64,000 nucleotides of DNA from Acanthopleura granulata. Its lineage: Eukaryota; Mollusca; Polyplacophora; Chitonida; Chitonidae. The notes under the pieces were generated by a model, which had not been told where the DNA came from, made no database searches, and saw nothing but the letters and a program-made list of their open reading frames with translations. The position numbers and the translations under genes were made by a program. The stretch covers positions 806,001-870,000 of the forward strand of contig JABBOT010000029.1 of the NCBI GenBank assembly GCA_016165875.1. The letters are read 5' to 3'. Shown here piece after piece: positions 1 to 12,002 of this stretch. Every line of letters begins with the position of its first letter. Positions within the stretch are counted from its first letter, which is position 1.

Positions 1-793
1 ATCGAGTGTTAAAGACTTACTTGCATATATATATATTATGCAAACCTTTCCAAAAACGAGCGTGCCGTGTTAAAATAACGTAGCAGGTATAGCGTGCAGT
101 AGCCCCGCGGCTATTTACTCTGACATAGCGGATGCGGTTGAGAGGTTTTGAATGGCCGGTATTAATGCGTACCGAACACTTCTGTAGACATCTACTGGCT
201 TCATATATGTTTCTATAACATGTAGTTTGAATAAGCCCAAACCCCGGAGCACGTTAGTTGACGCGGTATGTCTGCGTAGTACAAATTGAATGAAAAATGT
301 AAACAAATATACATACTGAGTACTAATGTATTACAGCCAAATGTGTATTCATAAAAGCACCTTTGCAGATATATGCGCAAAGTTTAACAAAACAGAAAAT
401 TAATTTCTAATTATTCGATCCCACCTGATGCACGTCACACCATTCTATAAACGTTTGTACAAAACATTTGTACAAAACAGTGGAAACGGTTGTTTCCATG
501 TATCTTCAGAAGTGTTAACTCCCCCGTCCTCCCCTCCCCCTCCCACACACATAAACACAAACAAGACAAGAAACCGTCGACTGCTTGGCATGATGTTCAT
601 TGCAACACCATATATGGACTGTGATAACCAACCACCATCCAAATTTGGTCACCATAATGTCTTCTGTGTTCAGGCGTGTTGGACATTTTCAATACATGTA
701 AACGTACGTAATTATTTGTGTGTATATGCGTATACATACAGGTTTATAGATGCATATCATTACATTTACACAATACATAAGCTGTACACCTAC
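1..793. other. Non-coding, probable intron or left flank of the SDR gene
   Basis: This stretch lies 3' of the donor site of the minus-strand dehydrogenase exon, so it is probably its first intron. I see no further exon of that gene here. A pyrimidine-rich run is present around 521-545. The short open frames show no recognisable motif. Confidence 0.4.
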
Positions 794-1061
794 CTTGTAA
801 AGCCGGCGAAAATGCCTTGATTTCCTCTTGACATTTATGCAGGCCTTTTGAGCCCGGTGGGGCTGTCAAAATCAGAGCCGAGTTTTTCGTTTCTGGAGCA
901 TTCCCTAGGAATTTGCCGATTTGCCATGCGAAGGATTTGCCGATTCCTTTATCGGCGCCCGTGATGAACACTGCACAGCGTCCGGCCAGGCTCGGGGCGT
1001 GTCTCTCGCCGTGGGAGTCTGCCCCAGGACCCCGGTTCACTTTGTAAAACGCCACTGCCAT
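794..1061 (-). CDS. First exon of a sepiapterin-reductase-like short-chain dehydrogenase (partial gene)
   Basis: The exon starts at an ATG at 1061 in a good context (CCAACATGG). It encodes about 89 codons and ends at 794, followed by a consensus GTAGG donor. Residues near 29-42 read CAVFITGADKGIGK, the TGxxxGxG Rossmann NAD(P)-binding motif that opens classical SDR enzymes. The downstream residues (WQIGKFLG, then ALILTAPPG) fit strand 2 of the fold. The spacing of the glycine motif and the following hydrophobic strand most resembles sepiapterin reductase, the NADPH enzyme of the last step of tetrahydrobiopterin synthesis, but another SDR is possible. The catalytic YxxxK lies in later exons, which must be left of the window. 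What is seen is the motif and the splice donor. The exact enzyme is inference. Confidence 0.6.
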
Positions 1062-1975
1062 GTTGGTGCACCGTCAGCTGTACACAGTCGTACATGCACC
1101 CCGAACTGACTGGCAATAGAGAGAAAGAGAGTGACGTCTGCTGGTGTACGAGGAAGCTCTGACCTTGGCTACAGCTATAACAACGTATACATATGTCCGC
1201 CACGTGTATACAGTATTATAACCTGCGACTGTTCCGCTAGACAATCACGGATCACGGATGAAAGCCTGTTCTACTGCCGTGAGTAGTATAAAAAAATATA
1301 CACCATTAGCCTGAATCCCGCACACCCTGAGAACTAACAAATTCCCTCGCTGCCTTTTTTTATACGCCAGTTAGAGTGACTCACGATTCATCAACATACA
1401 TAGAGGAGCAGATCGGTCTTCTGAAAATGGCCTGGCTTTTCAGGATATTCTTCGCCTTGAACCGCCAGTGTTTTATTAATTTGAATTATAAATGCAGTCG
1501 ATCTGTGCGTACACTTATATACTTTTGTGTTTCGTGTGAAATTGTCATCTATTATAACTGAGTTACTATGTGCGTTCTAGGCTTCCATAAGTCGGCTGTC
1601 ATGTGTTCCGCCGGAAGATATGATGAAGTGATAATTGTGTATAAACCGATAACGTGTCCCTGTCGCTTCATTTGCCCTGACGACAATTAACTGCCACGCT
1701 ATATGGCTGCATGTGGGGTCGACTGAATTACACCAGAAATATGCCTACAGTGGTGTTATCAGCAGCTATGCTACATCCACACCAATACATATTTAATGTA
1801 CATGTATCTGAGGAACACACCTGGTCATATATGACATTTATCTATATGCCATACTTAATTATAGAATTTCTAGAAAGTCTATCTGTATAAAGGTTTCCAT
1901 GGCTGGTTATACCCTATTGATATCATACAGATTTATAGATGATGACGAGCTACAGACATAAAGTCTAAGATTCGT
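1062..1975. other. Intergenic, nothing recognised
   Basis: This is the upstream flank of the dehydrogenase exon. The open frames are short and show no motif, and no repeat was recognised. Confidence 0.4.
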
Positions 1976-2480
1976 GCTGATGGGAAGGCCCGCCAACAGC
2001 ATGCGGATGGTCTGGGGAAAATATCAATGAAGTAAATAAATAAATAAAAAAAGTCTTAACCTATAAACACGATCATGGTAAGCTTGGCCGTGAGTTCGAA
2101 TCCCGTACACACCAGGTTTTTGTTTATGCATATTTTTCATTGTTGTTTAACGCTATACCCATGTTTCACTTTCACCACTGCAGTCATGCAGTGGACAGGC
2201 CCGAAGTGCCCGGGATAAACCAAAGCAAGCTATAGGCAAACTCTCTCACGTGTGACGTATAGGTGTGCCTATGTTTGTGGAAGACAAGTGGTTTCCGCCA
2301 ACCAACGTTTGAGTGCGTAAACGGCAACAGACCATCGTCTAGCGCTTAGCGTCACAAGACCCAGGGAAACCGAACCTTGTGGGGTTCTTGTGACTCAAAG
2401 CCAGGGCTCACATTTTAAGCTTTGGCCAATGACACTCGATCCCTTGTTTCATAGTGGGAAATGGGTACGTGTGGTGGGAC
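1976..2480 (+). repeat. Degenerate SINE material (two pieces)
   Basis: Positions about 1976-2048 hold a worn fragment of the SINE-A core (GGAAGG..CGCCAAC..CATGCGGATGGTC) ending in an AAATA-type tail. Positions about 2060-2480 begin with a near-perfect Pol III box B (GAGTTCGAATCCCG at about 2091-2104). A non-tRNA body follows, so this is probably the remains of a different tRNA-derived SINE with its head truncated. Confidence 0.5.
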
Positions 2481-3007
2481 AGATTTTCATTTTACACTGT
2501 CATTAATCAACTAAACTTTAGGATAATCTCTTCTTTTGTGACAACTTCTGGGGAAAGAAAGGAAATAATGAGTTCCGTTGGGCGGAGAAGGGGGAGGGGG
2601 AAGGTGATGAAATGACGTACGGGCGGTAACGGGTAACAAGAACTCTAGTGTGAATGGTTTATACCAAATTTGAAATTTAATTCCACCTTTAACCCCATTC
2701 CTTCTGAAGAATAATTAAAATGTATAACAATAGCATATTCATTTGATGATTTCTTTATTGATTGTTTGCCGATCTGAAGAATTTTAGCTGCGACTAGGGG
2801 TTGTGCAAGCAACCGGTCTGTCGGTCAAATTTCTGACACCCTATCTCTCGACATGGGCCATTCTCTTAACGACATGACCCTTTTGCTGGATATCGTGAAC
2901 TTTCGCATCTTCATTTCTACGATGGCAGAACCACCCTAGTCTAGTCACCATGTCCCAGGATTTAGAAGCTGTCGCAGACTAAGAAAACATTAAAACGATG
3001 TCAGAAT
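2481..3007. other. Intergenic, nothing recognised
   Basis: AT-rich sequence with a purine-rich run at about 2581-2602. No coding or repeat structure was recognised. Confidence 0.4.
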
Positions 3008-4442
3008 ACGATGAAAGAAAGTAGGCATTTATTTGCAGATATGGACTTTATCATTTATTTTGATTTTCTGTCTCTCAGGAGAAAATGTTTTTGTATGGTG
3101 GTTATCTGGGACCACCACTTGGTGTTTTGTTTTTGTGTAATAATTTTATACATTACGACGTTACACATCCTTAATAAAAATGTTTGCACTAGAATTTGGT
3201 ATTTTCTTTTAATAAATGTACTCATCCTGGGTTTTGGTCATATTTGTATTTTTACTTATTTATTTTATTTATTTGGTTGATGTTTTACTCCGTACTCAAA
3301 TATATTTCATTGATACGACAGCGGCCAGAAGGAGAAAACTGGGCAGAGCCCGGGGGAAACCCACGACCATCTGCAGGTTGCTGGCGGACCTTCCCACGTA
3401 CAGCCGAAGAGGAAGCCGGACTTGAGCTGCACTTGAACTCACAGCGATCCCATTGGTGAGAGGCACGGGATCATAACGCCGCGCTGGGACGCTAACCTCC
3501 TCGGCCATGGAGGTTCCTTTTATATTTTTAAAGTAAAAGACAGCTCATTAACGAGGATCTGTTCATTCAAAAGATTACAAAATTCTGTCTTGAATGCTAA
3601 AACCAGTGTAAATTTATATGAATTATTTGCTGAGTTCTCCTCGGTTGAAGTGTGGAGTATTGTGCTGCCGACTGGCGATCTGAAGGCGCCCATGCTTATA
3701 AGCCTATGAGACAGTGACCAGTCAGAGAGCTAGGATATATCAGATGTTTTTAAGCTTTGATGTAAATCTTCCGAGTTGACTGTGAATGTAATATGTAATA
3801 ACATAGGGAAATGACACTGTTTTAATGCTATATATTTTAATTATAACAAGTACATGTGTTAACAACTCTACCAATTATTTCCAGACCATTGTGTTGTGGA
3901 GGGAGTAAGTTTCTTGATCAAATCATGTTATAAATTTAGATATATACTTAAGTTTCAACGACAACCCTAGCAGCTTACTACAATCCCATGTGAGAAGAGT
4001 GTTCAGTTCTTGGAACAATCACGTCACAGCTCACACAGGATGGCTAGGTTTCATGTTAGCCGACGGAGCACCGTTAAGTGTCAATTTCCACTGTCGTAGT
4101 AGCTGTTAGAAAAATAATTTGCCGAAATAAACATAATTTGGCCCAACCTTTTTGACAAACTTTGCTTTGAACATGAGCTGTCTTTCACTTTAATATATTC
4201 ATAAATATTGTCATACTTCAGATTAAACGCATATATTTGAATATAAGCAGCTAAATTACATCCAACTACGTTTATTAGACATGCATGACATCCATATGTA
4301 GCATATTATTGTTACACACCAAGAAGTGGTCTCAAATACCCAACATCCAAGACTATTCTCAAACATTCTCTTTTTCTGAAAGAGAAAATCAAAATGGGTG
4401 TTAAAGACTATATCTGCAAATAAATTGTCTGGCTCTTTCATC
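3008..4442. mobile_element. Foldback/MITE-like element with inverted arms, split by a SINE
   Basis: The left arm (3008-3130, starting GATGAAAGAAAGTAGGCATT) matches the reverse complement of the right end (4442 down to about 4320, starting GATGAAAGAGCCAGACAATT) through TTTGCAGATAT, the TTTTGATTTTCT block and GGGACCACTT. A second inverted pair lies inside: AAAGTAAAAGACAGCTCAT near 3530 and ATGAGCTGTCTTTCACTTT near 4173. A SINE-A copy interrupts the left side. No transposase was seen. A shorter relative lies at 41762-42251. Confidence 0.6.
3240..3512 (-). repeat. SINE-A copy, near full length
   Basis: On the minus strand it reads a tRNA-like head (GTTAGCGTCCCAGCGC, then GAGTTCAAGTGCAG as box B). 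The SINE-A core follows (CGTACGTGGGAAGGTC, GCAACCTGCAGATGGTCG, CCCGGGCTCTGCCC) with a 3' end of AAATAAATAA type. It is inserted in the left half of the surrounding foldback element. Confidence 0.75.
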
Positions 4443-5878
4443 TGATTTTGGTATCGCTTTTATGTTTTCTTCTCCTTTAAGTTAGATTTTGTCTTAACTT
4501 GAGATATTATTCCTGCACTTGGATTTAATCTTAAAGGCTTAGTTTCATTTTTGAAATAAAGGTCTGAGACATCATTAAGTATTAAAAGAAATCTCCTTAA
4601 AGTGAATCACAATGTTAGCGTAGTAAACTGGTTTGAAGTCTGACTTAGCTCTAAGACAGCTTCCTGATCTGACATGGGGCCATATGATGTCAAGATGCAG
4701 CCTAACCAGAAACAGTTCAGTTTTTGTACATGTATTTGAATGGAAAATTAAATTTACAAATATTATTAATCGTTAGCCTATTAGAAGAAAGAGAGATACA
4801 TTATATGGCATTATCGTGTCGCTTTTCTTAAACCCTCAATGGCTTATCGTTCTCAAAAACCGGTCGGTGCCTGGTTTTTTCTACTTCATAGTTTTCATGG
4901 ATTAAAGAAAAAGTTACACATACACCATTAAATAACATAACTTACACATAGAGCTGAGTGCTTTTGGCATAGGAAACACTTCGTTTAGGGGATGACAACT
5001 GACTGTCATTCTTATCAACCACGACGCTCATCAGATGTATCAATTGTCGTCACCGTCAAGACTCTATATTCACCACCACGGCGATATCACACTCACTGCT
5101 AAGAATCCACATTTACCATCAAGGTTAAATATCACATCATGATGACGACATCACACCAACCAGAACGAATCCACCGCTGCTTGTGGACTTTAAAGCCAAC
5201 GTCAGAAATTCAAATAAACCAGCAGGACAATATCATACTTTATTTCAAGATGCACCACCACCACCATATCAGACCAATAGTGACGAATTCTATGCACTAT
5301 CCCGACCATTTCCAACCCACAAACGCCTATCTAGCCCCACAACTTAATCTGAACTAGGTAACAATACAAAATATGCACTGATGATAATTGTAATAAAACA
5401 GACGTCACTAGAATTACCCAAAACACTGCGTTGTCATCACATTTGCGAAACTGATAAAATGAAATGAATGTAAACTGAACAGCCCAAGGGCATGCTTAGT
5501 CCATCAATAGAATTTCGGTTTAGGCAAGTATATAATTCTCAAACCTGAGGTAATCATTAGTTGATAACACGTGTTGTTTTAATGATTTTATTCTAAATTT
5601 GATGAGCCACTTGGCCATCCAAGCAACATTTGAATAACATTCGCAATAAAATAGCAACCATATACCTATTCCTGAAGTCTGGATATGCGAGAGTTTCTTT
5701 TACTAAGAATGACTTTTTCACCACACATTTATGCTGTCTACGCAAATTCGTAATAACGAGTCTATTCTGAAGTAGCTCTAGAACTCTATTAATCACTTCT
5801 ACGTTAATATGTGATCCACATGAAGCTTCTCTAAAACTGTAAGTTTTAAGTCAACTGAATGCAAATGGGTTGATATTT
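4443..5878. other. 3' flank of receptor locus A, no gene recognised
   Basis: No convincing coding region. The part around 5390-5560 resembles the 3' flanks of the other receptor loci (the GGGCATGCTTAGTC..TCAATAGAAT motif recurs near 37985 and 44525), so it probably belongs to the duplicated receptor unit. Confidence 0.45.
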
Positions 5879-8031
5879 TCAAATCGTAGGCATCACAGAG
5901 CAGCAAAGGGTAGAGCTTGCTAGAAACTTGGTACAGTTGCACTGAGACGCCTCCACAGAGCTGGTGTCCTGCTGGAACGGTACGAGGACGATAAAGTGCA
6001 TGATGAAGGCTCCGGTAAGCTAGGAAACAACGAAAACCGCAAAATTCAGTGTTTAAATTTCTGGTAAACGATATGACGAATGATCCGAAAATCCTGTGGG
6101 GCGATAAAACATGTAACACAGGCAAAACAAGTCTTGAGAAATAATAACCGAAATGTCCATGCGGGTTGCTAATTTCTGCAAAACTGCAATCATAGAACGA
6201 AACCATATTATAAACTATATGTATATGCTATCGATAATTCTTCTGCTTAATTATCGTCAGGATTGTTGGTTTATCAATCACGAACAAGTTCAACGCTGTT
6301 ATCTCAAATGGCTGTCCAAATAGTTTGTTCACAGACATGGTCATCTGAAAGAAGTACATTCTGTTCCGTTCTTTTTTAATTAATCTTTAACCAGTGATGA
6401 AACATCAACTCATATTATTAACATATAACTGCCTCTGTTTCTCTAATGTTCTAAAACATCAATGCTGCGTTGGGAAAAGCAATATTTTGAGTAACAATAG
6501 TAACCATATAACTGATGTACGGCATTCTGGCCTTCTTTCCCTCTGATATATATTAAGATAGCAGAGTCTTTACCTGAAAACCCGGGGGTAACCTCCTTGA
6601 CCCTGACACGGTGAACTGTCTTCAGCGGCATATGCGCCTGAGGAACAAGAACAGCAAACCATTATAATTGTTTCTTTTATGTGATTTAGAGATGCAACCC
6701 ACCAAACGTTCACAGAGTCAGTATTGCGAGAGATTTCCAAACACTGATCCCTGTCTCCAATCAAGCCAGAACACCGCTTACTTTTTACTAAAATAACCAT
6801 TTTTTGAATATCGAAAATCTCTTATGCATATCTCAGTGTTTGGTCAATATTATTATTCAGTTTACTCTGGAAGCTTTAGCATGCAGTCAACAACTGAAAG
6901 CCAGACTGATATTGAGCGCACTGTTGTACAGGAACTCAGCCTTGCGAGTTGAGGGACAGACAAGCATGGAGAGCATTACTGAATGAGTATTGCTGAAATA
7001 ATCCGGTGGTCATGAGTTGTTCTTTGTGCTGAAAGCTTTGTATTTCTGGTTGTTCTTTCTCAAAACGTCCCTATCCTTTCAATATAGCACATGCACTAGA
7101 TGACATAATATAAGAGATGAAATACTGTGTCTGCTAAGCTAAGTATCGACTCATCTTGAAATTAAATAAAGATCCATATGTGACTTTCACTGTAAGCTTC
7201 GTGACAGACATCTGTATAGAAATCATCAACCATTCTGGCTGTTAAAAATTAGTAATAGCAAGATCAAATTCTTACACACCTTTTAACACGAACTTACAAA
7301 TGGCTAAAAATATATAAATAGGGCGTATTAATGCAAACAGAAGCAGGCAATAGTTTTTATTAATGACGACAGTTCCACGATGGAACGATATGGCTGAGAT
7401 AGCCTCCTCCACAGGCAATGAGGACATAATACAACAACATCGCCATAGGCCAGAAGCTGTGAGATGCCAAACGCAATGGGCCAGCCAATAAGCTCCGGAC
7501 TGACTAAGGTAGAGTACAACAACAGCATTGCTTCAGCAGTTCAGATGAACGTACCAGAGGCGTTGAAGGCGCTCAGAATATCATCAGCAGTCTCCACTAT
7601 ATCACAGATATCTTTCATGACGTCGTCGAAACCATTCTAATTCTGCTATGTCACCCTCCTGTGATTCTGACGTGATCGTCATGGAATGTTTCAAACTTCT
7701 TATAAATGACGACGGAGATCAAGAAAAACATTGCTAGTATGAATGCCCAAGATGTGGCCATATATGATCACCATTGACAACGAACACCATCATTTTCATG
7801 GAGATGACAAACAACTCTCCAGGTTGTACCGGAGCGGTCGTGAAATCTAGTTTATCACAACAGAACAGAAGAAAAATATCCGTGGGTTACAGTACTATTT
7901 GTCAAAACAATCCAGGCTGTTGGCAGGGACAGGTTTAGATTCTTTTTCAATCCGTGTTCGTAGTTTGAGGCGCTGAAGCTTGTGTCGAGTGGAGAAATTC
8001 CGCGATTTGTCCGGAAGAGCCTGGACCACTT
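5879..8031 (-). pseudogene. Receptor A: truncated gustatory-receptor-like pseudogene
   Basis: The exon order matches the intact neighbours: exon 1 fragment 7387-8031, exon 2 6574-6637, exon 3 6255-6344, exon 4 5879-6019. The first half of exon 1 is gone: homology starts abruptly at KWSRLF, equivalent to residue ~146 of the others, where a minisatellite takes over. The remainder of exon 1 has frameshifts and a stop where intact copies read ICTTEAM. Exon 2 has a 5-nt deletion against its 69-nt relatives, breaking the frame. The exon 3 donor is AT instead of GT. In the last exon the TYxxxxxQF signature has become MHFIVLVPF. The exon 1 donor is GTTCC rather than GTAAG. This receptor cannot be functional. 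It is a member of the same 7TM family as loci B-E, older and more decayed than C and D. Confidence 0.85.
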
Positions 8032-9820
8032 ATATCCACTTGGCGTACGATGAAGATTTCTTCCTGGGGTGTGAGAAGACAGAATGTTCACTTGGTGTAC
8101 CATGAAGATTTCTTCCTGGAATGTGAGAACACAGAATGTGCACTTGGCACACCGTGAAGATTTCTTCCAGTGTTGTGAGAGAACAGAATGTCACTTGGTG
8201 TACGATGGGGATTTCTTCATGAAAAGTGAGAACACATAATGGCCAACGAAAAAAACAGAATGTCCACTCGGCGTATGATGAAGATTTCTTCCTGTGGGTG
8301 TGAGAAGACTAAATGTTCACTTGGTGTACGATGGACATTTCTGTCTGGGGTTTGATAACACAGAATGTCGACTTTATGTACGACCGATATTTCTTCATGG
8401 GATCTGAGAACACAGAATGTCTACTTGATGTAAAATGGAGATTTCTGCTTGGGGTGTGAGAACACTTTGTGTACGATAAAGATTTTTTCATGAGATGTGA
8501 GAACACAGAATGTCCATTTGGTGTACGATGGAAATTTCTGCCTAGGGTGGAAACACACAATGGCTGCATTGTGTGCGATGAAGATTTCTTCATGGGATGT
8601 GAGAACACAGAATGTCTGCTTGGTGTACATTGAAGATTTCTTCATGGGATGTGAGAACATAAAATGTCTACTTGGTGTGCGATGGAGATTTCTGCCTGGG
8701 GTGTGAGAACGTTTGGTGTGCGATGAAGATCTCTGCCTGAGGTGTGAAAACACAGAATGTCCAGTTGGTATACGATGGAGATTTCTGCCTTGGGCGCAGG
8801 GGGAGGGGAGAACACGGAGATTTCTGCCTGGGGTGGAAACACAGAATGTCTGCTTTGTGTACGATGGGGATTTCCTCATGGGCTGTGAGAACATAGAATG
8901 TCCACTTGATGTGCGATGGAGATATCGGCCTGGGCTGTGAAAATACAGAATATCCACTTGGTGTACGATGGAGATTTCTGCCTAGGGTGTGAAAATACAG
9001 AATGTCAACTTGGTGTAGGATGAAGATTTCTTCGTGAGATGGGAGAACATAGAATGTCCACTTGATGTACCATTCATATTTTTGCCTGGGTTTAAGAACG
9101 TAGAGTGTCCCCTTGGTGTACGATGAAGATTTCTTCATGGGATATGAGAACACAGAATGTCCACTCAGTGTATGGTGTATGGTGGCGGTTTCTGTCTGAG
9201 GTGTGAGAACACTAAATGATGTATGATTTAGATTTCTGTATGGGGTGTTAAAATACAGAAAATCCACTTTGTGTACGATGAACATTTCTACTTGGGATGT
9301 GATAACACAGAATGTCCACTTGGTGTAAGATGAACATTTCTTTATGGAATGTGAGAACATCCATTTGGTGTATGATGCACATTTTTTAAGGCATGTGAGG
9401 GGAGAGAATGTTCACTTGGTGTAAGGAGATTTCTGCCTCGGATATAAGAACACAGAATGTCCATTTTTTGTAGTTCGAAGATTTCTTCCTGGGATGTCAG
9501 AACAGAGAAAGTCCACATGGTATACGATGAGTATTTCTTCCTGGCGTACGAGAACGGATTGTATATTTGCATTACGATCTGGTTTCCGTGGACGTTTATA
9601 AAAACGCAGAAAGTCCACTTGGTGTATGGTCAGGGTTTCTTCATGGGATGAGAGCACCACTGTCCACTTAAGAGCAGGATTTCTGCATAGCATATGGAAC
9701 ACAGACTCTTCAAGTTGGGGTGAGCTCGGGATTTCTTTCTGGCGTATGAGAAGACTTTTGTTGTACGATTAGGATTTCTTCGTATCATGTGGCAACCCAA
9801 ACTGTCCAATCAGTGTATGA
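8032..9820. repeat. Minisatellite, 52-bp unit, roughly 33 degenerate copies
   Basis: The unit reads approximately GATTTCTTCATGGGATGTGA, then GAACACAGAATGTCCACTTG, then GTGTACGATGAA, 52 bp in all. Successive copies differ by substitutions and small indels, and two or three copies are longer or shorter. Because 52 is not a multiple of three, long open frames arise on both strands and rotate through all three frames. They are by-products, not genes. The array begins exactly where receptor A's exon 1 stops. Confidence 0.9.
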
Positions 9821-11437
9821 CCTGGGTTTCTTCAACACAGCTTCTCCGATAGATATAAAGAAAACATGAACGCTTACCGTGATTTTTAGTTTTTAGAATC
9901 CCCATGGAGAATTTTACAATGAGATGATAGACAGAACATTCCATTAAACATTCCACTGTCGACTTCTAAGGTTTTCTTCTCCATGTTATAATGTTTTACA
10001 TACTTGTACTTCCCAAAGTCTAATTCCATGTTACTGTTCACTGATTGTGCTGACAAGAACGGGCTTAAATAATTCTAAACCAGTAATTTCACCAGTAACA
10101 TATGGTGATTAACATGACAACATTTTGGACCCAATCCTGCTGAGGCCCTGGTAACAGCTAAACGTTCACCTAAGAGTTTGAGCAGTCAGAATGAGTGCCT
10201 AACTGCACAGGGTAAATGGGTGTCGATCAGTACAAATCGCGTCTTTCTCTGTTTTGTTTTCCATTGTTTTGTTTTCCATTTGCAATTGCTGTAAGTCCCT
10301 GGAAAAGCATTAACCGTGTTCTTTGATGGATATTTGAGTTTTATTTCAAGAAGAGCATCAATCATTCGTGAAAACAATAGCCAATACACTCAGGGTTTTA
10401 GCCATGTGGAAAGATAATTATGTTCATATACAAATGTCTACAAAGTTACAAACATTCAGAGAGTACAATAATAGAGCGAAGGTAACTCCGAGTATTACAC
10501 CGTCAATCTGTATTTCGGCTACTCAGTTTGTGCCATCATCAGGAAATATGTACAATAAAGGATTATACAGGCTTATATACATACAGCAGTGTAAGGGGTT
10601 ACAAGTATTCAAGAAATTGAAAGCATGGTAATCTGACACATGAATGGTGGCGATGATTACATAATCTGAGCATAATAACAGTCTGGTAGTTGACGCGTGC
10701 AATCTTGAGGAAAATGATGCACATGCACTGTGAAAAAAGATGATGTAATTTTACAGTAAAAAGTGCTGATATTTGTATATATACAATATAAATCCTTGTA
10801 TCTTAGCACCAAAATGCCAAGTAAAAGATCTGACCCACTTAGCAACATTGTTTATTTACAAAGAATTTATAAGCAAATATGCTCTGGTAAATGGCGTTTG
10901 AACACAGGGCTTTACTTGTTAAAACTAGTAGCGTGTTGTGATTTAACAATTTTCAACTACGTAAAGCAGCATTACTTTAAGCTGTAAAATTAAGCTGATT
11001 AACAATGTTGACTGTTAAAACAACATTCTGCAAGTGTAAATCCATGGTGCATTAAGTAGACAGCAGTTTTCTAACGTTCCTCAAAATTGGTAACTAGGGT
11101 TAAATTACATAGTTCTGGTATAGAAGACCACTGTTGCTGTGGAATATTACAGCACTACAATTTATGTCGCAAATAAATTCACACCAAGCAGAATATGTAC
11201 ATTCCTTGTTATGGTCCTTAAATATCAAAACATATTTTTTAAGTTATATACAAAACAAGATATAAGATGCAAGATATAAACACAGATTTATAATGATGAT
11301 GATTTATTGACAATTAAGTTACTGTAGACACTTTGTAGAAAAAAGATAGATCCCTTGCACATGTCCAAATGAACAAAACCTGGGCATATACACAATGTGT
11401 TCTGTGCATTATACAAACATCCCGTACTCAAGAGCTC
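9821..11437. other. Flank of the minisatellite, mostly unassigned; possible MITE end at 10726
   Basis: About 9826-9960 aligns with 30970-31110 (shared TCTCCGATAGATAT/TCTCCAATAGATAT and AATCCCCA.G..A.ATTTTACAA), so it is the duplicated 5' flank of receptor loci A and B. From 10726 a stretch beginning CACTGTGAAAAAAGATG with TTTTACAGTAAAAA and TGTATATATACA resembles the end of an element at 25372. No gene was recognised. Confidence 0.4.
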
Positions 11438-11720
11438 ACATAGATCAACCCAAGTCTACTTCGAAACTGACTATTTTGTAGTTTCCTTTCTGATGACAGA
11501 ACTGAATTCCATACACTCTGAAGCTTAATGTCTTCGAACATCAAATGTTTAGTACTGAATATTAAATCAATTATAGAACAAACACTTACATAGATCAACT
11601 CAGTCTAATTCAAAACTGATTAACTGGTGGTGTAAGTTTCGTTTCTGATGATAGAACTGAAATACACTTTGAAGCTTAATATGTCTTCAAACATCAAATA
11701 TGTAGTACTGAACAGTAAAT
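11438..11720. repeat. Direct tandem duplication, about 145-bp unit, two copies
   Basis: ACATAGATCAACYCARTCTA, TTTCTGATGAYAGAACTGAA, TGAAGCTTAATRTCTTC and ACATCAAATRT..AGTACTGAA occur in the same order at about 11438-11570 and 11587-11720. Function unknown. Confidence 0.75.
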
Positions 11721-12002
11721 GATAACATGTTTATAAATTCTGGAAACCAATTATACAACGATTACCTTTGGGTAAACATGCAAGAACAAAAACAAGTCTT
11801 TTTCCTATTCTAATGAAATTAAATTCCGTTACACGGTAAATGACTTCCGTGCCACTCATATGAGACTAACAATTAATGGAATATTAAACCATGAAGTTTT
11901 AATACCAGACTTCTGTCTATTTTTTGTGAAAGTTGAACAGATAACTCTCTCAACACTGTCCACATCACAATTAAAATGATAGCAATGAGAACTGTCAAAG
12001 CT

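Noticed and set aside
8309..9702. Long open frames with repeated peptide words on both strands
   Set aside because: They lie entirely in the minisatellite, rotate through frames, and have no splice or start context. They are treated as by-products.
8032..9820. CRISPR-like array
   Set aside because: The copies are contiguous 52-bp units with no unique spacers, all parts vary, and the DNA is eukaryotic. It is a minisatellite.
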